Part shown: piece by piece, positions 29,638 through 41,547 of the stretch | Position numbering within the stretch: the stretch's first letter is position 1 | Layout of the letters: every line of letters starts with the position of its first letter | DNA from: Flectonema sp. DT1601 | Taxonomy: Eukaryota; Euglenozoa; Diplonemea; Diplonemida; Diplonemidae | Direction of reading: 5' to 3' | Assembly (NCBI GenBank): GCA_964019425.1 | Contig: OZ025792.1 | Coordinates: forward strand, 558,001-622,000 | Length of the DNA stretch: 64,000 bases | Notes under the pieces: generated by a model | Database searches by the model: none | What the model was told of the DNA's origin: nothing | Seen by the model: the letters and a program-made list of their open reading frames with translations, nothing else | Position numbers and translations under genes: made by a program

Positions 29638-31954
29638 TATATATAAATAAAAAACGTTGTATGAAAAAGGAAAAAAAAGAAAAAAAAAAGACCAGAAAAG
29701 GAAAGAGAAAATGAAAAGGTATAATATTATTGTGGGGATATGAGGGATAGCAGGGAGATGCTCTTTTTTTTTTTTTTTTTTTTTTTTTCTTATTTATTAT
29801 TTAAAAAAAGGAAACAATCAGTTTAGCGTCTCGATCAGGACGGAAAATAGAAATTAATCGACATAGTTGATCGATAGAAAAAAAAACAATGATAACATTG
29901 TTTATTCATTTTTTTTTTTTTTTTTTTTTTTTTAAATCTTTTTAATTATTTTAAAGAAAAAACAATCAGTTTAGCGTCTTGACCAGGACGGAAAATAGTA
30001 AGTAATCGACATAGTCGATCGATAAAAAAAAAACAATGATAACATTGTTTATTCCTTTTTTTTTTTTTTTTATTCTTTTTATTTATTTTTAAAGAAAAAA
30101 CAATCAGTTTAGCGTCCTGACCAGGACGGAAAATAGAAAGTAATCGACATAGTCGATCGATAAAAAAAACAATGATAACATTGTTTATTCTTTTTTTTTT
30201 TTTATTTTAATTCTTTTTATTTATTCTTTAAAAAGAAAAAAAATGGAAAATAGAAATTAGTCAACAAAGTCGAACGATAAAAAAAAACAATGATAACATT
30301 GTTTATTCTTTTTTTTATTTTAAATTCTTTTTATTTATTTTTTAAAGAAAAGAAACGGAAAATAGAAATTAGTCCGATAAAAAAAAAAACAATGATAACA
30401 TTGTTTATTCTTTTTTTTATTTTTTTTTTTATATTCTTTTTCATTAATTTTGAAAAAAAAAAACAATCAGTTTAGCGTCTTGACCAGGACGGAAAATAGA
30501 AATTAGTCGACAAAGTCGAACGATAAAAAAAAACAATGATAACATTGTTTATTCTTTTTTTTTTAAATTCTTTTTATTTATTTTTTAAAGGAAAAAAAAC
30601 GGAAAATAGAAATTAGTCGACAAAGTCGAACGATAAAAAAACAATGATAACATTGTTTATTCTTTTTTTTTTTTTTTATTTCTTTTTATTTATAAAAAAA
30701 AACAATCAGTTTAGCGTCTTGACCAGGACGGAAAATAGAAAGTGATCGACATAGTCGATCGATAAAAAAACAATGATAACATTGTTTATTCTTTTTTTTA
30801 TTTTAAATTCTTTTTATTTATTTTTTAAAGAAAAAAAAAAACGGAAAATAGAAATTAGTCGACAAAGTCGAACGATGAAAAAAAACAATGATAACATTGT
30901 TTATTCTTTTTTTTATTTTTTTTTTTTTTTATTCTAAATACAAAAAAAAGAATAAACAATGTTATCATTGTTTTTTTTTATCGTTCGACTTTGTCGACTA
31001 ATTTCTATTTTCCGTTTTTTTTCTTTAAAAAATAAATAAAAAGAATTTAAAATTAAAAAAAAAAAAGAATAAACAATGTTATCATTGTTTTTTTTATCGA
31101 TCGACTATGTCGACTACTTTCTATTTTCCGTCCTGGTCAAGACGCTAAACTGATTGTTTTTTTTTCAAAATTAATAAAAAAGAATATAAAAAAAATAAAA
31201 AAAAAAAGAATAAACAATGTTATCATTGTTTTTTTTTATCGTTCGACTTTGTTGACTAATTTCTATTTTCCATTTTTTTTCTTTTTAAAAAATAAATAAA
31301 AAGAATTAAAAAAAAAAAAAAAAAAAGAATAAACAATGTTATCATTGTTTTTTTTATCGATCGACTATGTCGATTACTTTCTATTTTCCGTCCTGGTCAG
31401 GACGCTAAACTGATTGTTTTTTCTTTAAAAATAAATAAAAAGAATAAAAAAAAAAAAAAAGGAATAAACAATGTTATCATTGTTTTTTTTTATCGATCGA
31501 CTATGTCGATTACTTACTATTTTCCGTCCTGGTCAAGACGCTAAACTGATTGTTTTTTCTTTAAAATAATTAAAAAGATTTAAAAAAAAAAAAAAAAAAA
31601 AAAAAATGAATAAACAATGTTATCATTGTTTATTCATTTTTTTTCATTCATATTATACCTTTTCATTTTCTCTTTCCTTTTCTGGTCTTTTTTTTTTCTT
31701 TTTTTTCCTTTTTCATACAACGTTTTTTATTTATATATATATTTTTTTTTTTTTTTTTTTTCCTCTGCCTCTCTCTTAATTCTGTTCGTTTCTTTGAAAC
31801 GAAAATTCATTTGAATATTATTCCTTGGTCAGCAACCATCATTGTCGCCCTTTGGGCCTGTTAAAAAAAAATAAAAATAAAAAGAAAGTTTACATCGGGA
31901 ATAGGGCAGGAGCCAAAAGCTCCCAGTCCGTTACTTCCCACTTTATCGAAATTC

Positions 31955-32701
31955 AGCTTTATTAATTTTGAAAAAAAAAAACAATCAGTTTAGCGTCTTG
32001 ACCAGGACGGAAAATAGAAAGTAATCGACATAGTCGATCGATAAGAAAACAATGATAACATTGTTTATTCTTTTTTTTTATTTTAAATTCTTTTTATTTA
32101 TTTTTTAAAGAAAAAAAACTGAAAATAGAAATTAGTCGACAAAGTCGAACGATAAAAAAACAATGATAACATTGTTTATTCTTTTTTTTTTTTTTTTATT
32201 TCTTTTTATTTATAAAAAAAAACAATCAGTTTAGCGTCTTGACCAGGACGGAAAATAGAAAGTGATCGACATAGTCGATCGATAAAAAAACAATGATAAC
32301 ATTGTTTATTCTTTTTTTTTATTTTAAATTCTTTTTATTTATTTTTTAAAGAAAAAAAAAAACGGAAAATAGAAATTAGTCGACAAAGTCGAACGATGAA
32401 AAAAAACAATGATAACATTGTTTATTCTTTTTTTTATTTTTTTTTTTTATTCTTTTTTATTAATTTTGAAAAAAAAAAACAATCAGTTTAGCGTCTTGAC
32501 CAGGACGGAAAATAGAAAGTAATCGACATAGTCGATCGATAAGAAAACAATGATAACATTGTTTATTCTTTTTTTTTTATTTTAAATTCTTTTTATTTAT
32601 TTTTTAAAGAAAAAAAACTGAAAATAGAAATTAGTCGACAAAGTCGAACGATAAAAAAAACAATGATAACATTGTTTATTCTTTTTTTTTTTTTATTTTA
32701 A
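31955..32701 (+). repeat. hairpin array, continuation
   Basis: Alternating A and B hairpin units in plus orientation, continuing the array interrupted by the fold-back element, up to the TTAA where piggyBac copy 1 begins. Confidence 0.85.
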
Positions 32702-34419
32702 CCCTCTAATAAGAGGCCAAAAACCCTGTTTTTGAGAAAAATCGAAAAATTTGACAAAGGGGAAAAGGGGTGTGGGGAAAAATACAAAAAAATTACAGGG
32801 TGAAAGACACCCCCCCGCGCATTGAAAAAAAACTGAGGTCAGCCCGCAAGGGGGCCAAAATAACTTGAGAAAATGCAACAACAGCCTAAAAAAACACTGT
32901 TACTTAGGACCCCTGGGTTCGCTTTGATTTTAGCAATGTTGTAGGAGTAGAGTGCTTCCGTTTCATGTTTTTCGGTGGGATATGATTGTGTGTAGCAAAG
33001 GTATGGTTGTTGCAAACAGGGGCTGAATACTTGTCAATATTTTCGTGATATTGTTCGAAGCAGGGATCCATGCATAAGAAAACCTCGCTTTTTGAACAAG
33101 AAATCGATGACCTTACTTTTTTTGAGAACAAATCCGTGAACTGCAGTCCCCAAAAATACCGAATTTTCGTAGGTAGTGACATTTTGTGTGAGTTTGGTGT
33201 GTTCCGTGATCAATAAGTTGAGAACATTAGCCTCTTTTTGAACTGAGCATATGTCCCGACGTCTTTTTCAGACTTCTTTTGGAGGGTGAAAACATTGAAG
33301 ATAGAAATCTCTAACAAGTAGTGAAAGACTTTCAGGGTCCAGCGTTTTGTCATCAGAGTTCTTCTTGCCTTCCCCCTGATACCGTCTACGAGGTCAACAC
33401 CACCCATTAGTTTGTTGTACTGATGGATCTGTACTGGTAAGTCGATAGTCACTTTTTGATAGATTTCCTTATTTTAGTCCATCACGTGGCTGTCTCATAA
33501 TTCTCCTCGAGAGGCAATGTGCTGAAGACATATACTTCTTTTGGATTGTCCCTGAATTTATGTGATGCACATTGTGCTAGGACTGAAAGTACGAGGCAGA
33601 GAACTTCTCCACCCGTCCCTGCGCCTCCGCCTTATTGATCTCGGACCATTTGGGAACTATTGTTTCCCAAAAGCTGCGGATTTTGTAGAGCTTGTCGGTA
33701 GGTACGGGGTTGGTGGCAGTGTAAAACTTTAGATTGGTTCGAATTTAGAGGAACCGATCTCAGGAAGCGAAGTGGGGTGTGTACGCTGGGTCTGATGTAC
33801 CATTCCTGTAATCTGAGATATTTGGTTTATCACAGAGACCCACGAGGATATTGAGTCCTAAAGAGAGTTTGAGTTCAGCTACGTTAAGATTGAGTGCCTA
33901 GTTGTTGCTGCAGTGCGAAATCATCTCATCACCTTTGGGGTGAACACAAGTTCAAATTTCTGCAGTTCCTTCATCAATTTCAGGTCTGACATGTCCTGCA
34001 AGGACCGCCGAAACGTGTGTCGTCTTACCTTGGTGATTTTCTTGCTCCATTTCAGAGGGGAAATGCTTGGCTCTATTGTACTCTTTTCATCGCTCGAAGA
34101 AGACTCAGGAGCACCCGAATCTGGGATAGGTGACCCTACTGAATCATTTTCGATGGAAATAGTTTTAGGGATTTTAATTTTTGGCTGAAAACATGGGATA
34201 GTCATGGGCAACCTGGCTAAGACTGTTCCCAGTGCAGAAAAAAAAAAATGAACTTTTTCTCAGAAAAAGCTGGTGACTTTTGCAGCACGATCCCACATAA
34301 AATTTGTCGTTTTTTGGCAGCTCTGGCTCCACCCTTGTACTCACAAGGTACATTTTTCCCCTTTGTCAAAAAAAAAAAAACGCGAAAGGCCACTATAGTG
34401 GCCTTCAGGGCTTAAAGGG
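32702..34419 (-). mobile_element. piggyBac-like transposon, copy 1, internally deleted
   Basis: Flanked by TTAA (32698-32701 and 34420-34423); ends CCCTCTAATA and its counterpart CCCTTTAAGC. On the minus strand it encodes an N-terminal acidic/Ser region (34211-33921, with SGAPESSSSDEKS) and a C-terminal piece (33452-33210) with the piggyBac signature HQYNKLMGGVDLVDGIRGKA. The central catalytic Asp region is not found in the short interval between them, so the copy is non-autonomous. Confidence 0.85.
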
Positions 34420-34423
34420 TTAA

Positions 34424-35690
34424 ATTCTTTTTATTTATTTTTTAACAGGAGTTAAGATCACTTACATGAGTTAACACAACACAGATACGAGAGTCGCAAA
34501 CTGAGGTAACACTACCAATTCAACAAAAAAATAATCAGGATCGGACACAAGGAGGAGAGTTCATTCTACCTCTCATTGTCCTTGCTGGTATCTTAAGTGT
34601 CTTGGTATCTCTTGTGTGTCGGTATCTCCTATATAATTGTCAGCATTGGGGATATTTTGGGTTCTGAGGAAATCCACCAAGTCCTGGGCCAGGTACCCAG
34701 GCCAGGCCTCACCTAATTACACACTAATTCTTCTTTGTATTCCCGCAAGAAGGTCTGGTTCTAAGTGCAACATAAGTGTTGACTGGTGCCACGCATTACG
34801 GAAAGAAATGTAGCGTTGCATATTGACCTGTGGCAAGTCGGCGCTACCAAATGTGATCCACGGCGGGCGTTTGCAGAAAGAAATTTGCCTTTGTCACGGA
34901 ATTTTTTTTTTTTTTTTACCACTTTTTGCGCCACTCACCTCCAGAAAAACATGAGTAAATCTTTTTTTATGGTTATCTCTCGATCTATCGACCCTGAAAA
35001 GTCTTCACAAATCTCTGTGTGGAGAAAAAAGTTTTGCAGTTGTTTGCCAGTCAAAACTTACGCAGCACTGTAAGCTGGCCAGGCCTAGCTACTTCCGTAC
35101 TGGGAATGGGGCTTCTGTTTCTTCCTGCTAGCAGGCCTGGTGCTAAGTGCTACGTAATAGTGTCACGCATTACAGGAATAATATTAGGTTGCTCAGAAGT
35201 GCTATGTAAGCTGGCCAGGCCTAGCTACTTCCGTACTGGGAATGAGGCTTCTGTTTCTTCCCGCAAGCAGGCCTGGTGCTAAGTGAAGTGCTACGTAAGT
35301 GTTGAATGGTGTCACGCATTACGGGAAGAAAGGTAGAGTGTTGCATGTTAACCTGTTGCAGGTTGGCACTACCAAATGACCTGATGACCCACGGGGGGGG
35401 GCGTTTGCGGAAAGAGAATTGCTGCTTTTGCAGTTATTTGCCTTTGTCACGGGATTTTTTTTTTTTTTTTTTTACTGCTTTTTGTGCCACTCACCCCCAA
35501 GAAATCATGGTTACACCTTTTTTATGGTTATCCCTTGGCCTATCGATCTCGAAAAGGCTTCACAAATCCCTGAGGAGAATAGGTTTTAGAGTTTTGGTGC
35601 CAAGCTGCCTTTTTGTTATGGTTTAGACAATTTGGGTTTTAATAAATAATTCCTTTCATTTTTGCCACCTTTCTGCAATCAATGCTTATG
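34424..35690. repeat. non-coding duplicated segment
   Basis: Two copies of a roughly 330-bp segment (34740-35040 and 35258-35600) share TGGTGTCACGCATTACGG-like sequence, a T-tract and TTTTTTATGGTTATC. A smaller segment beginning GTAAGCTGGCCAGGCCTAGC repeats at 35075 and 35206. Near 34590 GGTATCTC repeats resemble 40330-40385. No gene. Confidence 0.6.
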
Positions 35691-38160
35691 TAGCACCTGA
35701 GCAAATTTTGGCTGCTAATTTTCTTCTTGCAAGCAAATTTTGGCTGCTAATTTTCTTCCCGCAAGCAAATTTTGGCTGCTAATTTTCTTCTTGCAAGCAA
35801 ATTTTAGCTGCTGATTCTCTTCCCGCAAGCAAATTTTAGCTGCTTATTTTCTTCCCGCAAGCAAATTTTGGCTGCTAATTTTCTTCTTGCAAGCAAATTT
35901 TAGCTGCTGATTCTCTTCCCGCAAGCAAGTTTTAGCTGCTTATTTCTTTCTTGCAGGCAGATTTTAGCTGCTAATTTTCTTCCCGCAAGCAAATTTTAGC
36001 TGCTTATTTCTTTCTTTCAGGCAAATTTTAGCTGCTAATTTTCTTCCCGCAAGCAAATTTTAGCTGCTTATTTCTTTCTTTCAGGCAAATTTTAGCTGCT
36101 AATTTTCTTCCCGCAAGCAAATTTTAGCTGCTTATTTTCTTCCCGCAAGCAAATTTTAGCTGCTTATTTTCTTCCCGCAAGCAAATCTTAGCTGCTTATT
36201 TTCTTCCCGCAAGCAATTTTAGCTGCTTATTTTCTTCCCGCAAGCAAATTTTAGCTGCTTATTTCTTTCTTTCAGGCAAATTTTAGCTGCTAATTTTCTT
36301 CCCGCAAGCAAATTTTAGCTGCTTATTTTCTTCCCGCAAGCAAATTTTAGCTGCTTATTTTCTTCCCGCAAGCAAATTTTAGCTGCTTATTTTCTTCCCG
36401 CAAGCAAATCTTAGCTGCTTATTTTCTTCCCGCAAGCAATTTTAGCTGCTTATTTTCTTCCCGCAAGCAAATTTTAGCTGCTTATTTTTTTCTTGCAGGC
36501 AAATTTTAGCTGCTTATTTCTTCCCGCAAGCAAATTTTAGCTGCTTATTTTCTTCCCGCAAGCAAATTTTAGCTGCTTATTTTTTTCTTGCAGGCAAATT
36601 TTAGCTGCTTATTTCTTCCCGCAAGCAAATTTTGGCTGCTTATTTTCTTCCCGCAAGCAAATTTTAGCTGCTGATTCTCTTCCCGCAAGCAAATCTTAGC
36701 TGCTAATTTTCTTCCCGCAAGCAAATTTTAGCTGCTTATTTTCTTCCCGCAAGCAAATTTTAGCTGCTTATTTTCTTCCCGCAAGCAAATTTTAGCTGCT
36801 TATTTTCTTCCCGCAAGCAAATCTTAGCTGCTTATTTTCTTCCCGCAAGCAATTTTAGCTGCTTATTTTCTTCCCGCAAGCAAATTTTAGCTGCTTATTT
36901 TTTTCTTGCAGGCAAATTTTAGCTGCTTATTTCTTCCCGCAAGCAAATTTTGGCTGCTTATTTTCTTCCCGCAAGCAAATTTTAGCTGCTTATTTTCTTC
37001 CCGCAAGCAAATTTTAGCTGCTTATTTTTTTCTTGCAGGCAAATTTTAGCTGCTTATTTCTTCCCGCAAGCAAATTTTGGCTGCTTATTTTCTTCCCGCA
37101 AGCAAATTTTAGCTGCTTATTTTCTTCCCGCAAGCAAATTTTAGCTGCTTATTTTCTTCCCGCAAGCAAATCTTAGCTGCTTATTTTCTTCCCGCAAGCA
37201 ATTTTAGCTGCTTATTTTCTTCCCGCAAGCAAATTTTAGCTGCTTATTTTTTTCTTGCAGGCAAATTTTAGCTGCTTATTTCTTCCCGCAAGCAAATTTT
37301 AGCTGCTTATTTTCTTCCCGCAAGCAAATTTTAGCTGCTTATTTTTTTCTTGCAGGCAAATTTTAGCTGCTTATTTCTTCCCGCAAGCAAATTTTGGCTG
37401 CTTATTTTCTTCCCGCAAGCAAATTTTAGCTGCTGATTCTCTTCCCGCAAGCAAATCTTAGCTGCTAATTTTCTTCCCGCAAGCAAATTTTAGCTGCTTA
37501 TTTTCTTCCCGCAAGCAAATTTTAGCTGCTTATTTTCTTCCCGCAAGCAAATTTTAGCTGCTTATTTTCTTCCCGCAAGCAAATCTTAGCTGCTTATTTT
37601 CTTCCCGCAAGCAATTTTAGCTGCTTATTTTCTTCCCGCAAGCAAATTTTAGCTGCTTATTTTTTTCTTGCAGGCAAATTTTAGCTGCTTATTTCTTCCC
37701 GCAAGCAAATTTTGGCTGCTTATTTTCTTCCCGCAAGCAAATTTTAGCTGCTTATTTTCTTCCCGCAAGCAAATTTTAGCTGCTTATTTTTTTCTTGCAG
37801 GCAAATTTTAGCTGCTTATTTCTTCCCGCAAGCAAATTTTGGCTGCTTATTTTCTTCCCGCAAGCAAATTTTCTTCCCGCAAGCAAATTTTAGCTGCTTA
37901 TTTTTTTCTTGCAGGCAAATTTTAGCTGCTTATTTCTTCCCGCAAGCAAATTTTGGCTGCTTATTTTCTTCCCGCAAGCAAATTTTAGCTGCTTATTTTC
38001 TTCCCGCAAGCAAATTTTAGCTGCTTATTTTTTTCTTGCAGGCAAATTTTAGCTGCTTATTTCTTCCCGCAAGCAAATTTTGGCTGCTTATTTTCTTCCC
38101 GCAAGCAAATTTTAGCTGCTTACTTTTTTCCTGCAAACAAATTTAAGCTGCCAATTTTCT
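35690..38160. repeat. 32-bp minisatellite, about 2.45 kb, with 762-bp higher-order repeat
   Basis: The monomer is TTTTCTTCCCGCAAGCAAAT then TTTAGCTGCTTA. Variant monomers with TTTTTTTCTTGCAGGC occur at C positions 36492, 36587, 36905, 37032 and again at 37254, 37349, 37667, 37794: every pair is exactly 762 bp apart. Confidence 0.9.
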
Positions 38161-38416
38161 TCAGTAGGAAGTAAGTAAGATTTATTTTTGCCTAAGGAAA
38201 AAATGCTGGATTTTTGTGCCCGAGCAGGTCTAAAAAAGATGGGTAACCATTTTCTTAAAGTATAAAATGTGATGAAAATTCTTTTTTAGTATGGTTTTGA
38301 AATTTAAGTGTATGGTTGCCAATTTAGTAGGTAGTTAAAAAAAAATTCTTCAGAAGAAATCTTTCTCAAAATTCCATTTAGGTAATTTGCCACCGAAACT
38401 GAGCACCAAACAAAAA
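38161..38416. other. unique-looking A/T-rich spacer
   Basis: No gene. A stretch around 38240-38330 (AACCATTTTCTTAAA, ATGGTTTTGAAATTTA) recurs at 38645-38745, a local imperfect duplication. Confidence 0.4.
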
Positions 38417-38492
38417 CCGCCGTCAGCGGGTTTTGAACCCTCGACCGCCATTCTTGCAGACCGGCGTTCTATCAATTGAGCTATGTAGCCAC
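38417..38492 (-). tRNA. tRNA-like sequence, probably pseudogene or SINE head
   Basis: The minus strand reads GTGGCTACATAGCTCAATTG (D-arm box A), an anticodon loop CTGCAAG (anticodon GCA, Cys) and AGGGTTCAAAACCC (T-arm, box B). The acceptor stem does not pair and the anticodon stem has a mismatch, so a working tRNA-Cys is unlikely. Confidence 0.4.
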
Positions 38493-39471
38493 ATAATCGA
38501 TGTTTCTTTTATTTCTATAAGTCAATGTCTCTTCAGAAAAAATCTTTCCTTTATAATATTTTCTGAAAGATTTATTTTTTTCTACAGATCTCCTAGAAAA
38601 GATGGGAACACATAGTTGATCTATCTAAAAGTCTTCATAAATTCCTGTTAACCATTTTCTTAAAATATAAAAAGTGATGAGAAAGAAATTTTGTTAGTAA
38701 GTGGTATGGTTTTGAAATTTAGGTGTATGGCTGCCAATTTAGTTAGCAAAAATTTTCTTTTTGAAATAATTTTTTCCTTCTTAATGAGCTTTGGGTTTTA
38801 GGTGCCAAGCTGTGAAAAAGCAATCTTTGATTTCATTTCTTTTTGGGTAAAGGGTCTTTCCTACACAAATAGTTTCAGAACTAACCATTCTTTACAAAAC
38901 CCAAAATGGCTGTAAACCGTCCAGTTCGACCTTGGGTGAGGGCATTTTTGTTTTTTCTTGATTCTTTTTCAGGAGGTTGGCCTTTATTAGTGGCTCCCCC
39001 CCCTTGGGGGGGGTTGGGGGGGGGGCTGCGTTCCGCCATCCCATAGTTCTTCCCACATTTCTATTTCATTGGAAATAATGAACGATAACCTTATTAATAT
39101 AACTAAATTCCTATATTCCCATCCCAGGGTCGCACACATTGCAGATACAGGTTCGATAAACCTGTTGTAAAATACTTCCAAATGTAACAAACAGATATCC
39201 TAAGCCACATATCCAATCATCATAAACCTAGCCGTCGTTTTCGTGCTAGCATATTAATATAACAACAACTACAGATATCTTTCAGAAAAACAAAAACAAA
39301 GGACTTGATAAAACAGGGTGCAGTGTGCATTTTCAGCTAAGAGAGGACATTTTTCATTTGTCGTCCCGTTGGGACAGAAAAGTAATAAATAAATAGAAAA
39401 TTGCGAAAGAAAAAATGCGAAAGAAATTGCTTATATATAACGTTTGTTTATTTTTATTTTATTTTTTTTTT

Positions 39472-39711
39472 TCATGTTTGATTATTTCCTCTTCATATTA
39501 TTTTTTTTTTTTTTTTCTGCCTCTCCCTTAATCCTGTTCGTTTCTTTGAAACGAAAATTCATTTGAATATTATTCCTTGGTCAGCATCTTTCATTGTCGC
39601 CCTTTGGGCCTGTTAAAAAAAAAAAAAAAAAAAAAAAAAAGAAAGTTTACATCGGGAGGAATAGGGGCAGGAGCCAAAAGCTCCCAGTCCGTTACTTCCC
39701 ACCTTTTCGAA
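39472..39711 (-). repeat. H repeat, copy in left arm
   Basis: A diverged H subtype whose end reads TTCGAAAAGGTGGGAAG; its partner is at 63119-63400. No hairpin array is attached. Confidence 0.8.
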
Positions 39712-39758
39712 AACTTATTTATAAATAAAAATTGCAGAAAAGTAATAATAATAAAAAG

Positions 39759-39995
39759 TTGCGATATCCCAGGGGTAGTAGTATAACCCTCGCCCTGGGG
39801 CTGGGTGATCGCTGGTTCGACCCCCTGCCACTGCAATAACCCATCGCGCCCGTACACGCAATTAGTTCAAATCCCACGCCCGAAGGGCGTCCAGGGTAGG
39901 CACCTGGTAGACTCTCCTACGTTAAGACTGGAGGGAAGGGAAAATGGAAGGATTTCCATAAAGAGGCTAAGAACACACAAATAAATAAATAAATA
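39759..39995 (+). mobile_element. tRNA-derived SINE (Gly-like head)
   Basis: Begins TTGCGATATCCCAGGGGTAG with a tRNA-like head: TAGTAGTATAACCC box A, CTCGCC near the anticodon, and GGTTCGACCCC box B at about 39814. The body CGCCCGAAGGGCG forms a hairpin and the element ends in TAAATAAATAAATAAA. Its inverted partner is 62867-63075. Confidence 0.7.
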
Positions 39996-40014
39996 AAAAA
40001 AAAGAAAATCCGAG

Positions 40015-40170
40015 GGCTGCACAGCCGAGTGGATACCTTAAATCTCTTTGGTAGCCGTGGTAAGGGTTTAATTCCCAGGCACATTTTTTGTGTTTTTCAA
40101 CCAGAAGAATTAGTAAGAAGAAAGTAGCAAGGAAAAGGGTACAAAATTGGACTTAACTTAACGCGAGCGT
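40015..40170 (+). mobile_element. tRNA-derived SINE related to that at 24.53 kb
   Basis: CAGCCGAGTGGATACC box A and GGGTTTAATTCCC box B, followed by TTTTTCAACCAGAAGAATTA and TACAAAATTGGACTTA, as in the 24.53-kb SINE. The partner in the right arm is 58770-58925. Confidence 0.75.
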
Positions 40171-41545
40171 AAAGTTAAGTTCAAATTTGTACCCTGGACG
40201 GGTACCTAGCCAGGGAATAAAAACAGACGTGGCTTGGTTGTAAAAATAATGTTTGTTCAGAAAGCTTAAAAAAAAAAAGTTGTGTGCGAGCAACGCGAGC
40301 CTGGAAGGGGTATCTCTAGTCTCGGAAGTGCTGGTATCTCGTATGTGCGTTGGTATCTCTTGCGTGTTGGTATCTCTTGCACATAAAAAAAAATTGAGTT
40401 AACATGATCAGTTTTATTTAACATTAAAGACAGACCGGAACTATTTGAAAATAAAATGTAGATGGGAAACAGTGAAAATTAAAATGAATGATAAAATTAA
40501 ATGAGATTTATGACATAACAGACCAGATAGAGAGTAATAAAGGGAAAAGGAAAACGGGAAGGGTTCATTCACTTAGTTAAAGTTAAGACCGATTAGTCAG
40601 TTTAAGGTCTTGACTAGGACCAGCAAAAAAAAAAAAAAAAATAACGATCAAGCTGAGCTGATCTTGTTTTTATTAAAATAAGGGGAGCGGGAGGGATGGG
40701 AGGAATAAAGGAAAAAAAAAGAAAAGGTCGATCAATTGGATCTGATCGTCGAGAAGAAGAAGACAATTATTTTAAAGGTCGATCGGCATAGCCGATCGTT
40801 GAGAAAAAATAACCAGATATAAATACAATCAGTTTAAATTTAAAAAAAAAAAAAAAAAGATTAACGATCAAGCTGAGCTGATCTTGTTTTTATTAAAATA
40901 AGGGGAGCGGGAGGGATGGAAAGAATAAAGGAAAAAAAAAAAAAAAAAAAAAAAGGTCGATCAATTGGATCTGATCGTCGAGAAGAAGAAAACAATTATT
41001 TTAAAAAAAATTGATCGGTATAGCCGATCGTTGAGAAAAGAACAGATATAAATACAATCGGTTTTGGTGATCGACGAGTGGAGCGATCACTTGACAAGAA
41101 GGAAAAAAGAAAGGACCGATTAATTGGGGCTTTGGTTGTATTCCCAAGGCATGTTTTTTTTTTTTTTTTTTATTATTCATTTACATTATTTTTTTTTTTT
41201 TTTTTTAAATTAATAATCACATTTTGTTCAAAAATATTTCATATTAGGGTAAAAGAAAAAGAAAAAAAAGAGATAAGAGAAAAAAAAAAAAAAACCATTG
41301 CTGGCCCCCTCACCACTCATAGAGGATGAGGAGGCCAGTAAGGCGTCACTCAAATCTATGCCAAGCCTTGGGAACTTGGATTGGGGTTTAGACCATTTAC
41401 AATTAACAATTAACAATTAATCTGATTAACGTTATGATCTGACGGACATAAACATATCGACAAAATATTACAAACAAAACGAACAATAAATAATAAATAA
41501 GCTAATAAACTAAATAAACAAAGTGATGTGAAAGTAAGGAAAAAG
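40171..41545. repeat. structured repeat with GATCGGC-ATA-GCCGATC hairpins
   Basis: Contains GGTATCTC repeats (40318-40385), GGTCTT-GACT-AGGACC (40606-40621), GATCGGC-ATA-GCCGATC (40781-40797), GATCGGT-ATA-GCCGATC (41013-41029) and TGATCG...CGATCA. These are relatives of the hairpin-array motifs with changed stems. It lies directly downstream of the minus LINE, so it may be its 3' region. Confidence 0.65.
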
Positions 41546-41547
41546 AA

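Larger units (their letters stand above)
27629..31954. mobile_element. fold-back element built of H repeat plus hairpin arrays
   Basis: Left arm (+): H head 27629-27911, linker 29642-29765, array 29766-30940. Right arm (-): array 30950-31640, linker 31640-31736, H head 31737-31954. The arms meet near 30945, giving a long inverted repeat whose arms are tandem subrepeats, the layout of Foldback-type elements. The left arm is interrupted by TIR element 2. It is itself embedded in array DNA (26.7-27.6 and 31.96-32.7 kb), with about 60 bp of the expected array unit missing at the junction. Confidence 0.65.

Noticed and set aside
35690-38160. CRISPR-like regular repeat array
   Set aside because: There are no unique spacers; the array is a contiguous degenerate 32-bp minisatellite in eukaryotic DNA.
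38417-38492. Functional tRNA-Cys gene
   Set aside because: The acceptor stem does not pair and the anticodon stem is imperfect; kept only as a tRNA-like sequence.
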